Shown here piece by piece: positions 15,531 to 24,883 of a stretch of DNA of 64,000 bases. The translations under genes were made by a program, and so were the position numbers. How positions within the stretch are numbered: position 1 is the stretch's first letter; each line of letters starts with the position of its first letter. This stretch comes from an uncultured Bradyrhizobium sp. (lineage in GTDB: Bacteria > Pseudomonadota > Alphaproteobacteria > Rhizobiales > Xanthobacteraceae). The DNA lies in NCBI RefSeq assembly GCF_947648125.1, contig NZ_CANSMR010000002.1, positions 248,001 through 312,000 of the forward strand, written 5' to 3'. Under the pieces are notes generated by a model. The model had not been told where the DNA came from. It made no database searches and worked only from the letters and a program-made list of their open reading frames with translations.

Positions 15531-18032
15531 CTAATACAGCCCCCCGGTTCCCGGCCGCATGAAGAAGCCGCCGTCGGGCTGTCCACCACTCTGCGACGGC
15601 TGTGGGCCGGGCGGAGGGCCGCGGCCGTCGGCATCGGCGACGCCGATGACCGAGTAGTTGTCCGGCGGCGCGGTGCCAGGCTTGAAGGCTTCGAGGATAG
15701 TATTGCCGCCATCGCCCGGGCCGGCACGCATGCCGGTCTTGGCGTCGACGCGGATCAGCTTGATGCCCGCCGGAACCTTGAACGGGGTCGGCGGCTTGTC
15801 GGCGAGCGCAAGCTTGAGGAAGTCGCGGGCGATCGGAGCGGCCACGTGACCGCCGGTGGCGGTGCGGCCGAGATTGCGCGGCTTGTCGTAGCCCATATAG
15901 ACGCCGACCGCGAGATCCGGCGAGAAGCCGACGAACCAGACGTCCTTCTCGTCATTGGTGGTGCCGGTCTTGCCGGCGATCGGCTTGCCGACCTCCCTCA
16001 CGACGGTCGCGGTGCCGCGCTGGACGACACCTTCCATCATCTCGGTGATCTGGTAGGCGGTCATTGGATCGAGCACCTGCTCGCGGCGGTCCACCAGCTG
16101 CGGCTCCGGCTGGCTCTTCCAGCCGCCCGGCGCGTCGCAGCCGCGACACTCGCGGGTGTCGTGCTTGAAGATGGTATGGCCGTAGCGGTCCTGGATGCGA
16201 TCAATCAGCGTCGGCTTCACGCGACGGCCGCCATTTGCGAACATCGAATAGGCCGTGACCATACGCATCACGGTCGTTTCACCGGCACCCAGCGCATACG
16301 ACAGATAGTTCGGCAGTTCGTCATAGACGCCGAAGCGTTTGGCATACTCGCCGACCAGCGGCATGCCGATGTCCTGCGCGAGCCGCACCGTCACGGTGTT
16401 GAGCGAGCGCTGCAGCGCGTTGCGCAGTGTGGTGGGGCCGTAATACTTGCCGGTCGAATAGTTCTCCGGACGCCACACGCCGGCGCCCTGCCCTTGATCG
16501 ATCTCGATCGGCGCGTCGATCACGGTGGTCGACGGTGTATAGCCGTTGTCCAGCGCCGACGAGTAAACGATCGGCTTGAACGACGATCCGGGCTGTCGGT
16601 AGGCCTGCGTCGCGCGGTTGAACTGGCTCTGGTCGAACGAGAACCCGCCGACCATCGCGAGCACGCGGCCGGTCCACGGATCCATCGCCACCATGGCGCC
16701 CGACACTTCAGGCAATTGCCGCAGGCGATACTGGCCCTCGACCGCAGTGCCTTCCTTGGTCACCAGCGGGTCGGCATAGATCACATCGCCGGGCTGCAGC
16801 ACCTGCGAGACCGCCGTCGGCGCCTTGCCCTTGGTCTTGGCCCAGCGCACGCCATCCATCGTGATAATGCCGGTCTGCCGCTCCTTGCTGACCGCTCCGC
16901 CGAGCTCGCGGCCCGGCTGGAAGCCGATCCGCGCCGACTGATCGCTGGTCTCCAGCACCACCGCCATCCGCCACGGCGAGATGTCGGAGAGCGATTTGAC
17001 GTCGGCAAGCTTGACGCCCCAGTCGCCGGAGACGTCGAGCTTGTGCACCGCGCCGCGCCAGCCCTGCGCTTCGTCGTAATTGACGAGGCCTGCGACCATG
17101 GTCTTGCGCGCCATCACCTGGATCTTGGGATCCAGCGTGGTGCGGACCGACAGGCCGCCCTCGTAAAGCTTCTTCTCGCCATAACGCTCGAAGATGTCGC
17201 GGCGGACTTCCTCGGCGAAATATTCGCCGGCAAAGATGTGCGCGCCGTTCGAGCGGCTGGTAACGTTGAGCGGGTCCTTGCGCGCCTTGTCGGCGTCGGC
17301 CTGCTTGATCCAGCCGTTCTCCAGCAGGCGGTCGATCACATAGTTGCGGCGCTCGATCGCGCGATCACGGTTGCGGACCGGATGCAGCGCGGCCGGCGCC
17401 TTCGGCAGCGAGGCGAGATAGGACGCTTCCGCGATCGTCAGCTCGTTGACCGACTTGTCGAAGTAGACCAGCGAGGCGGCCGCGATGCCGTAGGCGCCGA
17501 GCCCGAGATAGATTTCGTTCAGATAGAGCTCGAGGATGCGGTCCTTGGAATAGGCGCGCTCGATGCGCATCGCCAGCAAGGCTTCCTTGATCTTGCGCGC
17601 GAACGAGACCTCGTTCGTCAGCAGGAAGTTCTTGGCGACCTGCTGGGTGATGGTCGAGGCGCCCTGCGGGCGGCGGTTGGAGCCGTAGTTCTGCGCGTAG
17701 AGGATCGCAGCGCGCGCCATGCCCTGATAGTCGATGCCGCCGTGCTCGTAGAAGTTCTTGTCTTCGGCGGCGAGGAACGCGTTGATCACGAGCTTCGGCA
17801 CCGCCTGGATCGGCAGATAAAGCCGGCGCTCCTTGGAGTATTCGCCGAGCAGCGCGCCGTCGACGGCGTGCACGCGGGTCATCACCGGCGGCTCGTAATC
17901 CTGGAGCTGTGAATAGTCGGGCAGATCCTTGGAGAAATGCCAGATGGCGCCGGCGACGGCGGCGACGCCGACCAGGAACACGACGGTTCCGGCGGCGAAC
18001 AAGAAACCCATGAACCGCACGAGCAGGCGCAT
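15531..18032 (-). CDS. mrcA: Class A penicillin-binding protein 1A
   Basis: The 833-residue bifunctional peptidoglycan synthase has an N-terminal membrane anchor (about 7-32). Its GT51 glycosyltransferase domain carries the catalytic EDKNFYEHGG (E90) and GASTITQQVAKN motifs, then RKIKEALLA. An OB-like insert follows, then the transpeptidase domain with SxxK in PGSSFKP, SxN in RSLNTV and KTGT in AGKTGTTNDEKD. The C-terminal tail is Pro/Gly-rich. It polymerises and cross-links glycan strands in the periplasm. It lies downstream of, and in the same direction as, the amidase gene at 18302, which fits a cell-wall cluster. Confidence 0.93.
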   Translation of the reverse strand: MRLLVRFMGFLFAAGTVVFLVGVAAVAGAIWHFSKDLPDYSQLQDYEPPVMTRVHAVDGALLGEYSKERRLYLPIQAVPKLVINAFLAAEDKNFYEHGGIDYQGMARAAILYAQNYGSNRRPQGASTITQQVAKNFLLTNEVSFARKIKEALLAMRIERAYSKDRILELYLNEIYLGLGAYGIAAASLVYFDKSVNELTIAEASYLASLPKAPAALHPVRNRDRAIERRNYVIDRLLENGWIKQADADKARKDPLNVTSRSNGAHIFAGEYFAEEVRRDIFERYGEKKLYEGGLSVRTTLDPKIQVMARKTMVAGLVNYDEAQGWRGAVHKLDVSGDWGVKLADVKSLSDISPWRMAVVLETSDQSARIGFQPGRELGGAVSKERQTGIITMDGVRWAKTKGKAPTAVSQVLQPGDVIYADPLVTKEGTAVEGQYRLRQLPEVSGAMVAMDPWTGRVLAMVGGFSFDQSQFNRATQAYRQPGSSFKPIVYSSALDNGYTPSTTVIDAPIEIDQGQGAGVWRPENYSTGKYYGPTTLRNALQRSLNTVTVRLAQDIGMPLVGEYAKRFGVYDELPNYLSYALGAGETTVMRMVTAYSMFANGGRRVKPTLIDRIQDRYGHTIFKHDTRECRGCDAPGGWKSQPEPQLVDRREQVLDPMTAYQITEMMEGVVQRGTATVVREVGKPIAGKTGTTNDEKDVWFVGFSPDLAVGVYMGYDKPRNLGRTATGGHVAAPIARDFLKLALADKPPTPFKVPAGIKLIRVDAKTGMRAGPGDGGNTILEAFKPGTAPPDNYSVIGVADADGRGPPPGPQPSQSGGQPDGGFFMRPGTGGLY

Positions 18033-18301
18033 TATCGACGTTCCGTTCCTACCCTCCGGCGCTCAATCGTCAGAAGCGCCTGTCCAAAAGTGCGAAGCCT
18101 CACACAACGAAGGCTCACATAGCGAGGCCGGCCTTTACATCGAAGCATTGGCCCAGCGAGCCGCCCTACGCACGCGAATAAACAAAAGCCGCCGGACAAT
18201 ATGGTCGATTCTGCGGACCTGCGGTCCTCTGTCTATAGCGTCGCCGCTGTGGCCAAACTAGGGCTTCCGGGCAACGGCCCCGGCTTTTCAGGCGGCCAAT
18301 T

Positions 18302-19627
18302 TCACTTTGCCGGTCCGGCAGTTGCCAGCCGTTTGGCGAAGAACGTGTCGATCGCCTGGACCATCGATCCGACGGCCTTGTTGCGCCAGTTCTCGGAGAC
18401 CAGATGCTCGAGGTCGCCCTTGTTGGAGACGTAGCCGATCTCGACCAGAACGGACGGCACGTCGGGCGCCTTCAGCACCCGGAAGCCAGCCGATTTCAGC
18501 GGATGCTTGTGCATCCGCACCGTGGTCTTCATCTCGTCCATCAGCAGGCGCGCGAAGCGGTTGGAGAAGGTCTTGGTCTCGCGCTGGGCGAGGTCGATCA
18601 GGATGTCGGCGACCTCGGTCGGCTCGTCGGTCAGGTTCACGCCGGCGATGGCGTCGGCCTTGTTTTCCGCTTCCGCCAGCCGCTCGGCCTCGGCGTCGGA
18701 CGCCTTGTCCGACACGGTGTAGATCGTGGCGCCCTGGGCGTCGCCCTCGCGGCGCGGCAAGGCATCGGCGTGGATCGAGACAAACAGCGCCGCGGATTGC
18801 GAGCGGGCGATCTTCACCCGGTCGTTGAGCGGGATGAAGGTATCGTCGGACCGGGTCATGACCACCCGGTATTTGCCCGACTTCTCGATCCGGTCGCGCA
18901 GGGCAAGGCCAAAGCCCAGTACCAGGTTCTTCTCGGTCTGGTCGCCGGACTGGGTGCCGTTGTCGATGCCGCCGTGACCCGGATCGATCACGATCAGCGG
19001 GCGCGAGTCGGTGGTCGTAACCGGTGGCAGCGCCAACGTGGTGACGGCCGGAATGGTCGCCGTGGTGGATTCGGAGATCGCCGGTTTCAATTCGGGCCGG
19101 CCCTCCGGCGCGAGCGACTGCACGAAGCTGGTGCGATCGACCTGCTCGAAGTCCAGCACCAGCCGCGGCGGCTGGCCGTTGGCGGCATCGAGCACATAGG
19201 AATTGGCGATCTTCACCGGGCCGGTCATGTCGAACACGATCCGGGAGCCGCCGGGCATCACGAGGCCATAGCGGAACGCCTTCACCAATCCCCGCGCCGC
19301 CGAGCCGGTGCCGGCAGCGAGCTGGAAATTGACCTGCGGGATATCGACCACGACGCGGTAGGGGTCGGCCAACGGGAAGGCGCGAAATTCGATCTTGCGG
19401 TCGAGATCGAGGATGAATCGGGTCTGCTTGTCGTCGCCAGCGAGCCTGGCGCCGGATGCGACCGGGAAATTCGGCGCACTGGCGGCGGAGGCATTTGCGG
19501 CCGGCGCCGACTGGCCGTCCGGTGGTCCCTCGGCCGCGCTCGGGGCGCTGGCCACGCCAAGCGCCAATGCTGCAGCGCACAACAGCCCGCATCCCAGGAA
19601 AATAAGGTGTTTTGCGCGGTTCTCCAC
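18302..19627 (-). CDS. amiC: N-acetylmuramoyl-L-alanine amidase with AMIN domain
   Basis: The 441-residue protein has a signal peptide (hydrophobic core at about 8-25). An AMIN septal-targeting domain at about 50-150 contains FILDLDRKIEFRAFPLADPY. The catalytic Amidase_3 domain fills about 210-430. Zinc and catalytic residues are visible: H in DPGHGG, E in QTEKNLVLG, H in SIHADALP, and E in VLVEIGYVSN. It cleaves the bond between muramic acid and the stem peptide during daughter-cell separation. It is transcribed away from rne and toward the PBP1A gene. AmiC versus AmiA/B naming is by domain architecture. Confidence 0.92.
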   Translation of the reverse strand: MENRAKHLIFLGCGLLCAAALALGVASAPSAAEGPPDGQSAPAANASAASAPNFPVASGARLAGDDKQTRFILDLDRKIEFRAFPLADPYRVVVDIPQVNFQLAAGTGSAARGLVKAFRYGLVMPGGSRIVFDMTGPVKIANSYVLDAANGQPPRLVLDFEQVDRTSFVQSLAPEGRPELKPAISESTTATIPAVTTLALPPVTTTDSRPLIVIDPGHGGIDNGTQSGDQTEKNLVLGFGLALRDRIEKSGKYRVVMTRSDDTFIPLNDRVKIARSQSAALFVSIHADALPRREGDAQGATIYTVSDKASDAEAERLAEAENKADAIAGVNLTDEPTEVADILIDLAQRETKTFSNRFARLLMDEMKTTVRMHKHPLKSAGFRVLKAPDVPSVLVEIGYVSNKGDLEHLVSENWRNKAVGSMVQAIDTFFAKRLATAGPAK

Positions 19628-20332
19628 CCGATTCGGAGCCTCCCAGCTGCTTCTTACCGCATTAGAACCACACGGTTAATCGCACCCTAATGACGCGCCG
19701 GCGAAAAGAATCGAGTGTTGCGGCGGCGTGACGCTTCCCTTGCACGCGGCGGGCAATCCACGTATGTACGGAGTGCTGACGGCTAGTACTCCCGGTTGTG
19801 TCGCGTTCAGCCTCTCGGTGCAGCGGTGGAACCTTCCAAGTCGAAGATCCCGCCGTGTTTTTCCGGTCCCTCCCCAGCCAGCGCCGCGCGCGGCTGACAC
19901 GGAGAGGCGGATTCAAGCCCGAGCGGCGTCCGGTCCCAGACACACTCCCTCGCCAGAGGGACGGTTTGAGACACGGCGTAACCGATTATCCGGCCCCTTG
20001 GGGCCTCGATATGCGATGGCCGGCAGGCGCTTCGGCGCCAGGCGGGGCCTTCAGCAAAAGATACGGCGGTAAATTTCGCCGCCAACATGTTTAGACGGGC
20101 CGACGCTTAATGCGCCAGACTGCATTGCCGACCAGGATCCCCCGAATGATCGCGCTGACGCGAGGTGAAAACTTCGCCCGTCGCATCAACCCGGTGGGTT
20201 CCCGTCCGGCGCTGCGCCGCGAGACGCGTTTTGGCCTTCCCCTCACCCCCGAATCAGGTGGACCGTCGCGTCACCGGGCGGCGCAGTTTGCGCGCGCCAT
20301 GATCCGCGCCCGCCGCCGTCAAGAGCTCCAAA
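19628..20332. other. 705-base gap between amiC and rne: probable long rne leader with hairpins
   Basis: No credible gene is seen; the short frames here have no ribosome-binding sites or recognisable products. Two compact stems stand out: GGCCC-CTTG-GGGCC (19992-20005) and GGCGC-TTCG-GCGCC (20026-20039), the latter with a stable UUCG tetraloop. Long leaders used for RNase E autoregulation are known in enterobacteria; a similar role here is inference. Promoters for the divergent amiC and rne genes must also lie in this region. Confidence 0.4.
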
Positions 20333-23300
20333 ATGCCCAACAAGATGTTGATCGATGCCACCCACCCGGAAGAGACCCGGGTCGTCGTGGTCCGTGGCAA
20401 TCGCGTCGAAGAGTTTGATTTCGAGACCGCCCAGCGCAAACAACTGCGCGGCAACATTTACCTCGCCAAGGTTACGCGCGTAGAGCCGTCGCTGCAGGCT
20501 GCCTTCATCGAGTATGGCGGCAACCGTCACGGCTTCCTGGCCTTCAGCGAAATCCATCCCGACTACTACCAGATCCCGGTCGCCGACCGTCAGGCGCTGA
20601 TCGAAGCCGACGAGCGCGCCCATCGCGAGGCCGAGGAAGAGCACGAGAACCGCGGCCATCGCCGCCGGTCGCGTCATCGCAATGCCCGCCGCCGCGGCCA
20701 TGGCGACCGTGTCCAGAGCGAGGTGATCGAGGGTGCCGCCGACGCGCAGGCCCAGCCGGCGGTCGAGGCTCACGAGCATCCCGTCGATGCCGAGCATCGT
20801 GAGCACGGCGCGGTCGCCCATGAGGGTCACGAGCATGATGCGCATGATCATGCGCATCACGACGACCACGAGCATCACCACGATCATGAGCATCACCATG
20901 ACCATGGTCACGACGATCATGGTCACGATGATCACGATCATGACCACCACGACCATGATCACGCGCACGATCACGACCACGCCCCCGTAACGAGCGAGGC
21001 GCCGGCCGCCGACGCGCCGTCCGACCCCGTCGTCGCGGTGGTCGAAGCCTCCGTTGCGTCAGCGGCGCCGGAATTCGTCGAGACCGCCGAGGTCAATCAT
21101 GAGCCCGAGCGGACCCATGAGGAGCAGGTCGCGGAAAACACCGCGCATGCCGACGACGCGCCGCATGTGGCTGCCGACGACGTTCACGCCGTGGCCGACG
21201 AGCACGGCGTTGCCGACTACGCGACGCTTGCGGACGGCGCCGCGCCCGAGGCCCGGCATGGCGACGATGCCGGCGAAGACGATGATGAGGATGACGGCGA
21301 GGAAGGCGAGGAAGAGGATGTCGTCGAGTCCGTCGGCGGCGACGACGTGCTCGAGGAGGTTCCGGAGCGCGCGTTCCGCCCCCGTCGCCAGTACAAGATC
21401 CAGGAAGTGATCAAGCGCCGGCAGGTGATGCTGGTGCAGGTCGTCAAGGAAGAGCGCGGCAACAAGGGCGCCGCGCTGACCACCTATCTGTCGCTCGCCG
21501 GCCGTTATGCCGTGCTGATGCCCAACACCGCGCGTGGCGGCGGCATCAGCCGCAAGATCACCTCCGCCCAGGACCGCTCGCGGCTGAAGGAAGTGGTGCA
21601 GGACCTCGACGTGCCAGAGGGCATGGGGATCATCCTGCGCACCGCCGGCGCCTCCCGCAGCAAGCCGGAGATCAAGCGCGACTTCGAGTACCTGATCCGG
21701 ATGTGGGAGACAGTGCGCGACTTGACGCTGAAGTCGCAGGCGCCGACCCTGGTCTACGAGGAAGGTTCGCTGATCAAGCGTTCGCTGCGCGACCTCTACA
21801 ACAAGGAGATCGACGAGATTCAGGTGGCGGGCGAAGCCGGCTACCGCGAAGCGCGCGACTTCATGAAGATGCTGATGCCGGCCAATGTGCGCGCGGTGAA
21901 GCAATATCGCGACGGCCAGCCGCTGTTCTCGCGGATGGGTGTCGAAAGCCAGCTCGACGCGATGTTCTCGCCGACCGTGCAGTTGCGCTCCGGCGGCTAC
22001 ATCGTGATCAACCAGACCGAGGCGCTGGTCTCGATCGACGTCAACTCCGGTCGCGCCACACGCGAGCACCATATCGAGGACACCGCGCTCAAGACCAATC
22101 TGGAAGCCGCGGAAGAAGTTGCGCGTCAATTGCGTCTGCGCGACCTCGCGGGCCTGATCGTCATCGACTTCATCGACATGGACGAGAAGCGCAACAATCG
22201 CGCGGTCGAGCGCAAGCTGTCGGACTGCCTGCGCCAGGACCGTGCGCGGATCCAGGTCGGCCGCATCTCGCATTTCGGCCTCTTGGAAATGTCGCGCCAG
22301 CGCATCCGCGCCAGCGTGCTGGAGAGCTCGACCGAGCCCTGCCCGCAGTGCGGCGGAAGCGGTCACGTCCGCTCGGTCTCGTCGGTGGCGCTGCAGCTTT
22401 TGCGCGGCATCGAGGAAATCCTGATGAAGGGCGCGACCCACAATCTGGTGGTCCGCACCCGCACCGACGTCGCGCTCTACGTGCTCAACCACAAGCGCGG
22501 CCATCTGCGCGACCTCGAGGACTCCTTCCGGGTCTCGCTGTCGATCGTCGCCGACGCCACGGTGCACGGCCAGCAATCCTACATCATCGATCGCGGCGAG
22601 CAGGTGCATACGCTCGAAGCCGCCAAGGCGCTGCTTGCTGCGCAAGCGGCCGCTGCGCCCGCGCAGGCCGATGAGCCCGATGACGAGGAAGAGCTGTTCG
22701 AATACGAGGCCGAGATCGAGACCGACGAGACCGAAGGGCTCGTCGACGACCGGGCGGCCGGCGAGGAAGCAGGCGCCGCTGAGGGCGAAGGCGACGGCCA
22801 GCGCCGCAAGCGCCGCCGTCGGCGCCGCGGCCGTGGTGGCAGCGAAGCGCGCGAAGGCGCTCCGCAGCCGCGCGAGGACGGCGATCTGATGCATGTCCTG
22901 CCTGATGGCACCGAGGTGGTTGCCGCGGGCGAAGCCGAAGGCGATGAGGACGAAGGCGACGAAGCGCAGGGCGCAGCCCGCGACGACCAGGCCGCCAACG
23001 GAGATCGCCGCCCGCGGCGCCGTGGACGCCGTGGCGGTCGCCGGCGGCGCGGCAGTGGCGGACCGGATGACGGTCTCGCCGGATCGATCTCCGATGAGCT
23101 GAGCCCAGTGTCAGCACCTGAAGCCACGGACGCGGTCGCGGATTTCGATAGCCACGACGCGGAGCCGGCTCCCTCGCTCGCGCAGCCCGAGCTGGTCACC
23201 CAGCCGACGGAATGGCAGCCGATCGAGGCCGCACCGGTTGAGGCGATCGCGGCCCCCGAGCCCGAAACCGTTGCGGCGCCTGCCGCCGAGGACACCGCCG

Positions 23301-23530
23301 AAAGTGACCGCGCGCAGCGGCGACGCTCGACGGTGCGCGAAAAGGTCAGCTTCGCGTCGAGCCCGCAACCTGAGACAACACCTGCGCTGGCACAGAGCCC
23401 GGCGGAGGAACCTGCCCCCGCCCCTGAACCCGCGGCCACTGCCCCGCAGCCCGCACCGGAGGCCGCTACGGCCGAAGCTCCGGCACGCAAGGGCTGGTGG
23501 TCGCGCCGCTTCGGCGGCGGCGGCAACTAG
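20333..23530 (+). CDS. rne: Ribonuclease E with His/Asp-rich insert in the S1 region
   Basis: The 1065-residue endoribonuclease initiates mRNA decay and rRNA/tRNA processing. The N-terminal S1 domain begins KMLIDATHPEETRVVVV and GNIYLAKVTRVEPSLQAAFI, then is interrupted from about residue 95 to 350. It resumes at KIQEVIKRRQVMLVQVVKEE. The insert includes residues 163-216, where I count 28 His interleaved mainly with Asp, then an acidic stretch. Catalytic metal-binding Asp residues are in SIDVNSG and VIDFIDM; the zinc-link is CPQCGGSG. Beyond about 800 come Arg-rich and acidic blocks expected of the degradosome scaffold. A Rho-independent terminator follows at once. Confidence 0.93.
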   Translation: MPNKMLIDATHPEETRVVVVRGNRVEEFDFETAQRKQLRGNIYLAKVTRVEPSLQAAFIEYGGNRHGFLAFSEIHPDYYQIPVADRQALIEADERAHREAEEEHENRGHRRRSRHRNARRRGHGDRVQSEVIEGAADAQAQPAVEAHEHPVDAEHREHGAVAHEGHEHDAHDHAHHDDHEHHHDHEHHHDHGHDDHGHDDHDHDHHDHDHAHDHDHAPVTSEAPAADAPSDPVVAVVEASVASAAPEFVETAEVNHEPERTHEEQVAENTAHADDAPHVAADDVHAVADEHGVADYATLADGAAPEARHGDDAGEDDDEDDGEEGEEEDVVESVGGDDVLEEVPERAFRPRRQYKIQEVIKRRQVMLVQVVKEERGNKGAALTTYLSLAGRYAVLMPNTARGGGISRKITSAQDRSRLKEVVQDLDVPEGMGIILRTAGASRSKPEIKRDFEYLIRMWETVRDLTLKSQAPTLVYEEGSLIKRSLRDLYNKEIDEIQVAGEAGYREARDFMKMLMPANVRAVKQYRDGQPLFSRMGVESQLDAMFSPTVQLRSGGYIVINQTEALVSIDVNSGRATREHHIEDTALKTNLEAAEEVARQLRLRDLAGLIVIDFIDMDEKRNNRAVERKLSDCLRQDRARIQVGRISHFGLLEMSRQRIRASVLESSTEPCPQCGGSGHVRSVSSVALQLLRGIEEILMKGATHNLVVRTRTDVALYVLNHKRGHLRDLEDSFRVSLSIVADATVHGQQSYIIDRGEQVHTLEAAKALLAAQAAAAPAQADEPDDEEELFEYEAEIETDETEGLVDDRAAGEEAGAAEGEGDGQRRKRRRRRRGRGGSEAREGAPQPREDGDLMHVLPDGTEVVAAGEAEGDEDEGDEAQGAARDDQAANGDRRPRRRGRRGGRRRRGSGGPDDGLAGSISDELSPVSAPEATDAVADFDSHDAEPAPSLAQPELVTQPTEWQPIEAAPVEAIAAPEPETVAAPAAEDTAESDRAQRRRSTVREKVSFASSPQPETTPALAQSPAEEPAPAPEPAATAPQPAPEAATAEAPARKGWWSRRFGGGGN

Positions 23531-23545
23531 CGCCACCTGAAAGTC

Positions 23546-23575
23546 AAAACGCCCGGTTCACGCCGGGCGTTTTTA
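23546..23575 (+). terminator. Rho-independent terminator of rne
   Basis: AAAACGCCCGG (23546-23556) pairs perfectly with CCGGGCGTTTT (23563-23573) around a six-base loop, followed by T-rich sequence. It lies 16 bases after the rne stop. Confidence 0.9.
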
Positions 23576-23636
23576 TTGGACAGGCCATCCGTTCGTCAGA
23601 CGCCGGCGTGACGGAGCCTGACGGAGACGGATCCCA

Positions 23637-24869
23637 ATGCAAAGCGCGATCGTTCTTGGCGGCGGCATGGTGGGCGTCAGCACGGCGCTGCATTTGCAAC
23701 GCCGCGGCTGGTCGGTGACGCTCGTCGACCGCAAGGAGCCGGGCCGCGAGACCAGCTACGGCAATGCCGGCATCATTCAGAGCGAGGCGGTGCGGCCCTA
23801 TCCGATGCCGCGCGATCCCGCCACGCTCGCCAGGATCGCGATGGGGCGCACCAACGACGTGCGCTATCGCCTGGCATCGTTGCCCCAGCACGCTGGTCCG
23901 CTGCTGCGTTATTGGTGGAACTCGACGCCCGAGCGGCACCGCGAAGCCACCATCGCCTGGGCGCGCCTGATCGCCTACGCCACGGCAGAGCACGACACGC
24001 TGATCCGCGATGCGCACGCCGACAATCTGATCCGCCGCGCCGGCTATCGCCTGCTGCATCGCGACCCGGCGGCACTGGAGCAGGCGATCGCCGTCGCCGA
24101 AGAAAACCAGCGTGACTTCGGCGTGCAGTTTCGCGTGCTTGACGGCAGCGCGCTCGCCAAGGCCGAGCCCTTGCTCCGCGACGACCTGCCCGGCGCCATT
24201 CACTGGCTTGGGCCCTGGACCGTGTCGGACCCTGGCGGTCTCGTCTCGGCCTATGCCGGATTGTTCGAGCGTCTCGGCGGGACGCTGCTGCGCGGCGACG
24301 CGCAGACGTTGACGGAGACCGCAACCGGCTGGTCGGTCGACACGACGGGCGGCCGGATCGACGCCGCCCACGTCGTGGTCACGCTCGGGCCGTGGTCACC
24401 GCAATTGCTGCGCAAGTTCGGCTACCGGATCCCGCTGGTGCGCAAGCGCGGCTACCATATGCACTATCAGGGCGGCCGCTCGCTCGACCTGCCGCTGGTC
24501 GACACCGCGAATGGGTATGCGATGGCGCCGATGGCCAAGGGGATCCGCATCACGACCGGCGCGGAGCTGACCAGCCCCGATGCGCCGGCGACGCCGATCC
24601 AGCTTGGCTATGCCGAAGCGGCCGCACGCGAGCTGATCGAGATCGGCAGCCGCGTCGAGCCCGAGCCCTGGTTCGGCACCCGCCCCTGCACCACCGACAT
24701 GCTGCCGGTGCTCGGGCCTGCGCCGCGCCATCGCGGGCTATGGGTGAATTTCGGTCACGGCCATCAGGGCTTTACGCTCGGCCCCGCGACCGCGCGGGTG
24801 CTGGCCGAAACGATGAACGGCGAGGCATCCTCGGTGGACACCTCGCCGTATCGGCTGGATCGCTTCTGA
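23637..24869 (+). CDS. FAD-dependent D-amino-acid dehydrogenase-like oxidoreductase
   Basis: The 410-residue DAO-family flavoenzyme opens with the FAD-binding motif AIVLGGGMVGVSTALHL and the second-half signature SYGNAGII. The C-terminal part has GLWVNFGHGHQGFTLGPATA, which also matches DadA-type proteins. It should oxidise a D-amino acid or a related secondary or primary amine and pass electrons to the respiratory chain. The ATG at 23637 has GGAG about 12 bases upstream. It is convergent with the dicarboxylate symporter gene with only 14 bases between stops. DadA itself is usually slightly longer (about 416-430), so substrate is left open. Confidence 0.82.
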   Translation: MQSAIVLGGGMVGVSTALHLQRRGWSVTLVDRKEPGRETSYGNAGIIQSEAVRPYPMPRDPATLARIAMGRTNDVRYRLASLPQHAGPLLRYWWNSTPERHREATIAWARLIAYATAEHDTLIRDAHADNLIRRAGYRLLHRDPAALEQAIAVAEENQRDFGVQFRVLDGSALAKAEPLLRDDLPGAIHWLGPWTVSDPGGLVSAYAGLFERLGGTLLRGDAQTLTETATGWSVDTTGGRIDAAHVVVTLGPWSPQLLRKFGYRIPLVRKRGYHMHYQGGRSLDLPLVDTANGYAMAPMAKGIRITTGAELTSPDAPATPIQLGYAEAAARELIEIGSRVEPEPWFGTRPCTTDMLPVLGPAPRHRGLWVNFGHGHQGFTLGPATARVLAETMNGEASSVDTSPYRLDRF

Positions 24870-24883
24870 CAGCTGAGGCTGAC

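Noticed and set aside
15243-17912. Very long reading frame antisense to the PBP1A gene (889 codons)
   Set aside because: The opposite strand encodes a complete class A penicillin-binding protein with every catalytic motif; the antisense frame is an effect of high GC and has His/Arg/Ala/Asp-rich random composition.
20833-20985. CAT/CAC/GAT/GAC-rich stretch read as a tandem DNA repeat or CRISPR
   Set aside because: There are no equal-length repeats and spacers; it is in frame within rne and codes for the His/Asp tract.
21059-22894. Long frame antisense to rne
   Set aside because: RNase E catalytic and zinc-link motifs are on the plus strand; the antisense product looks random.
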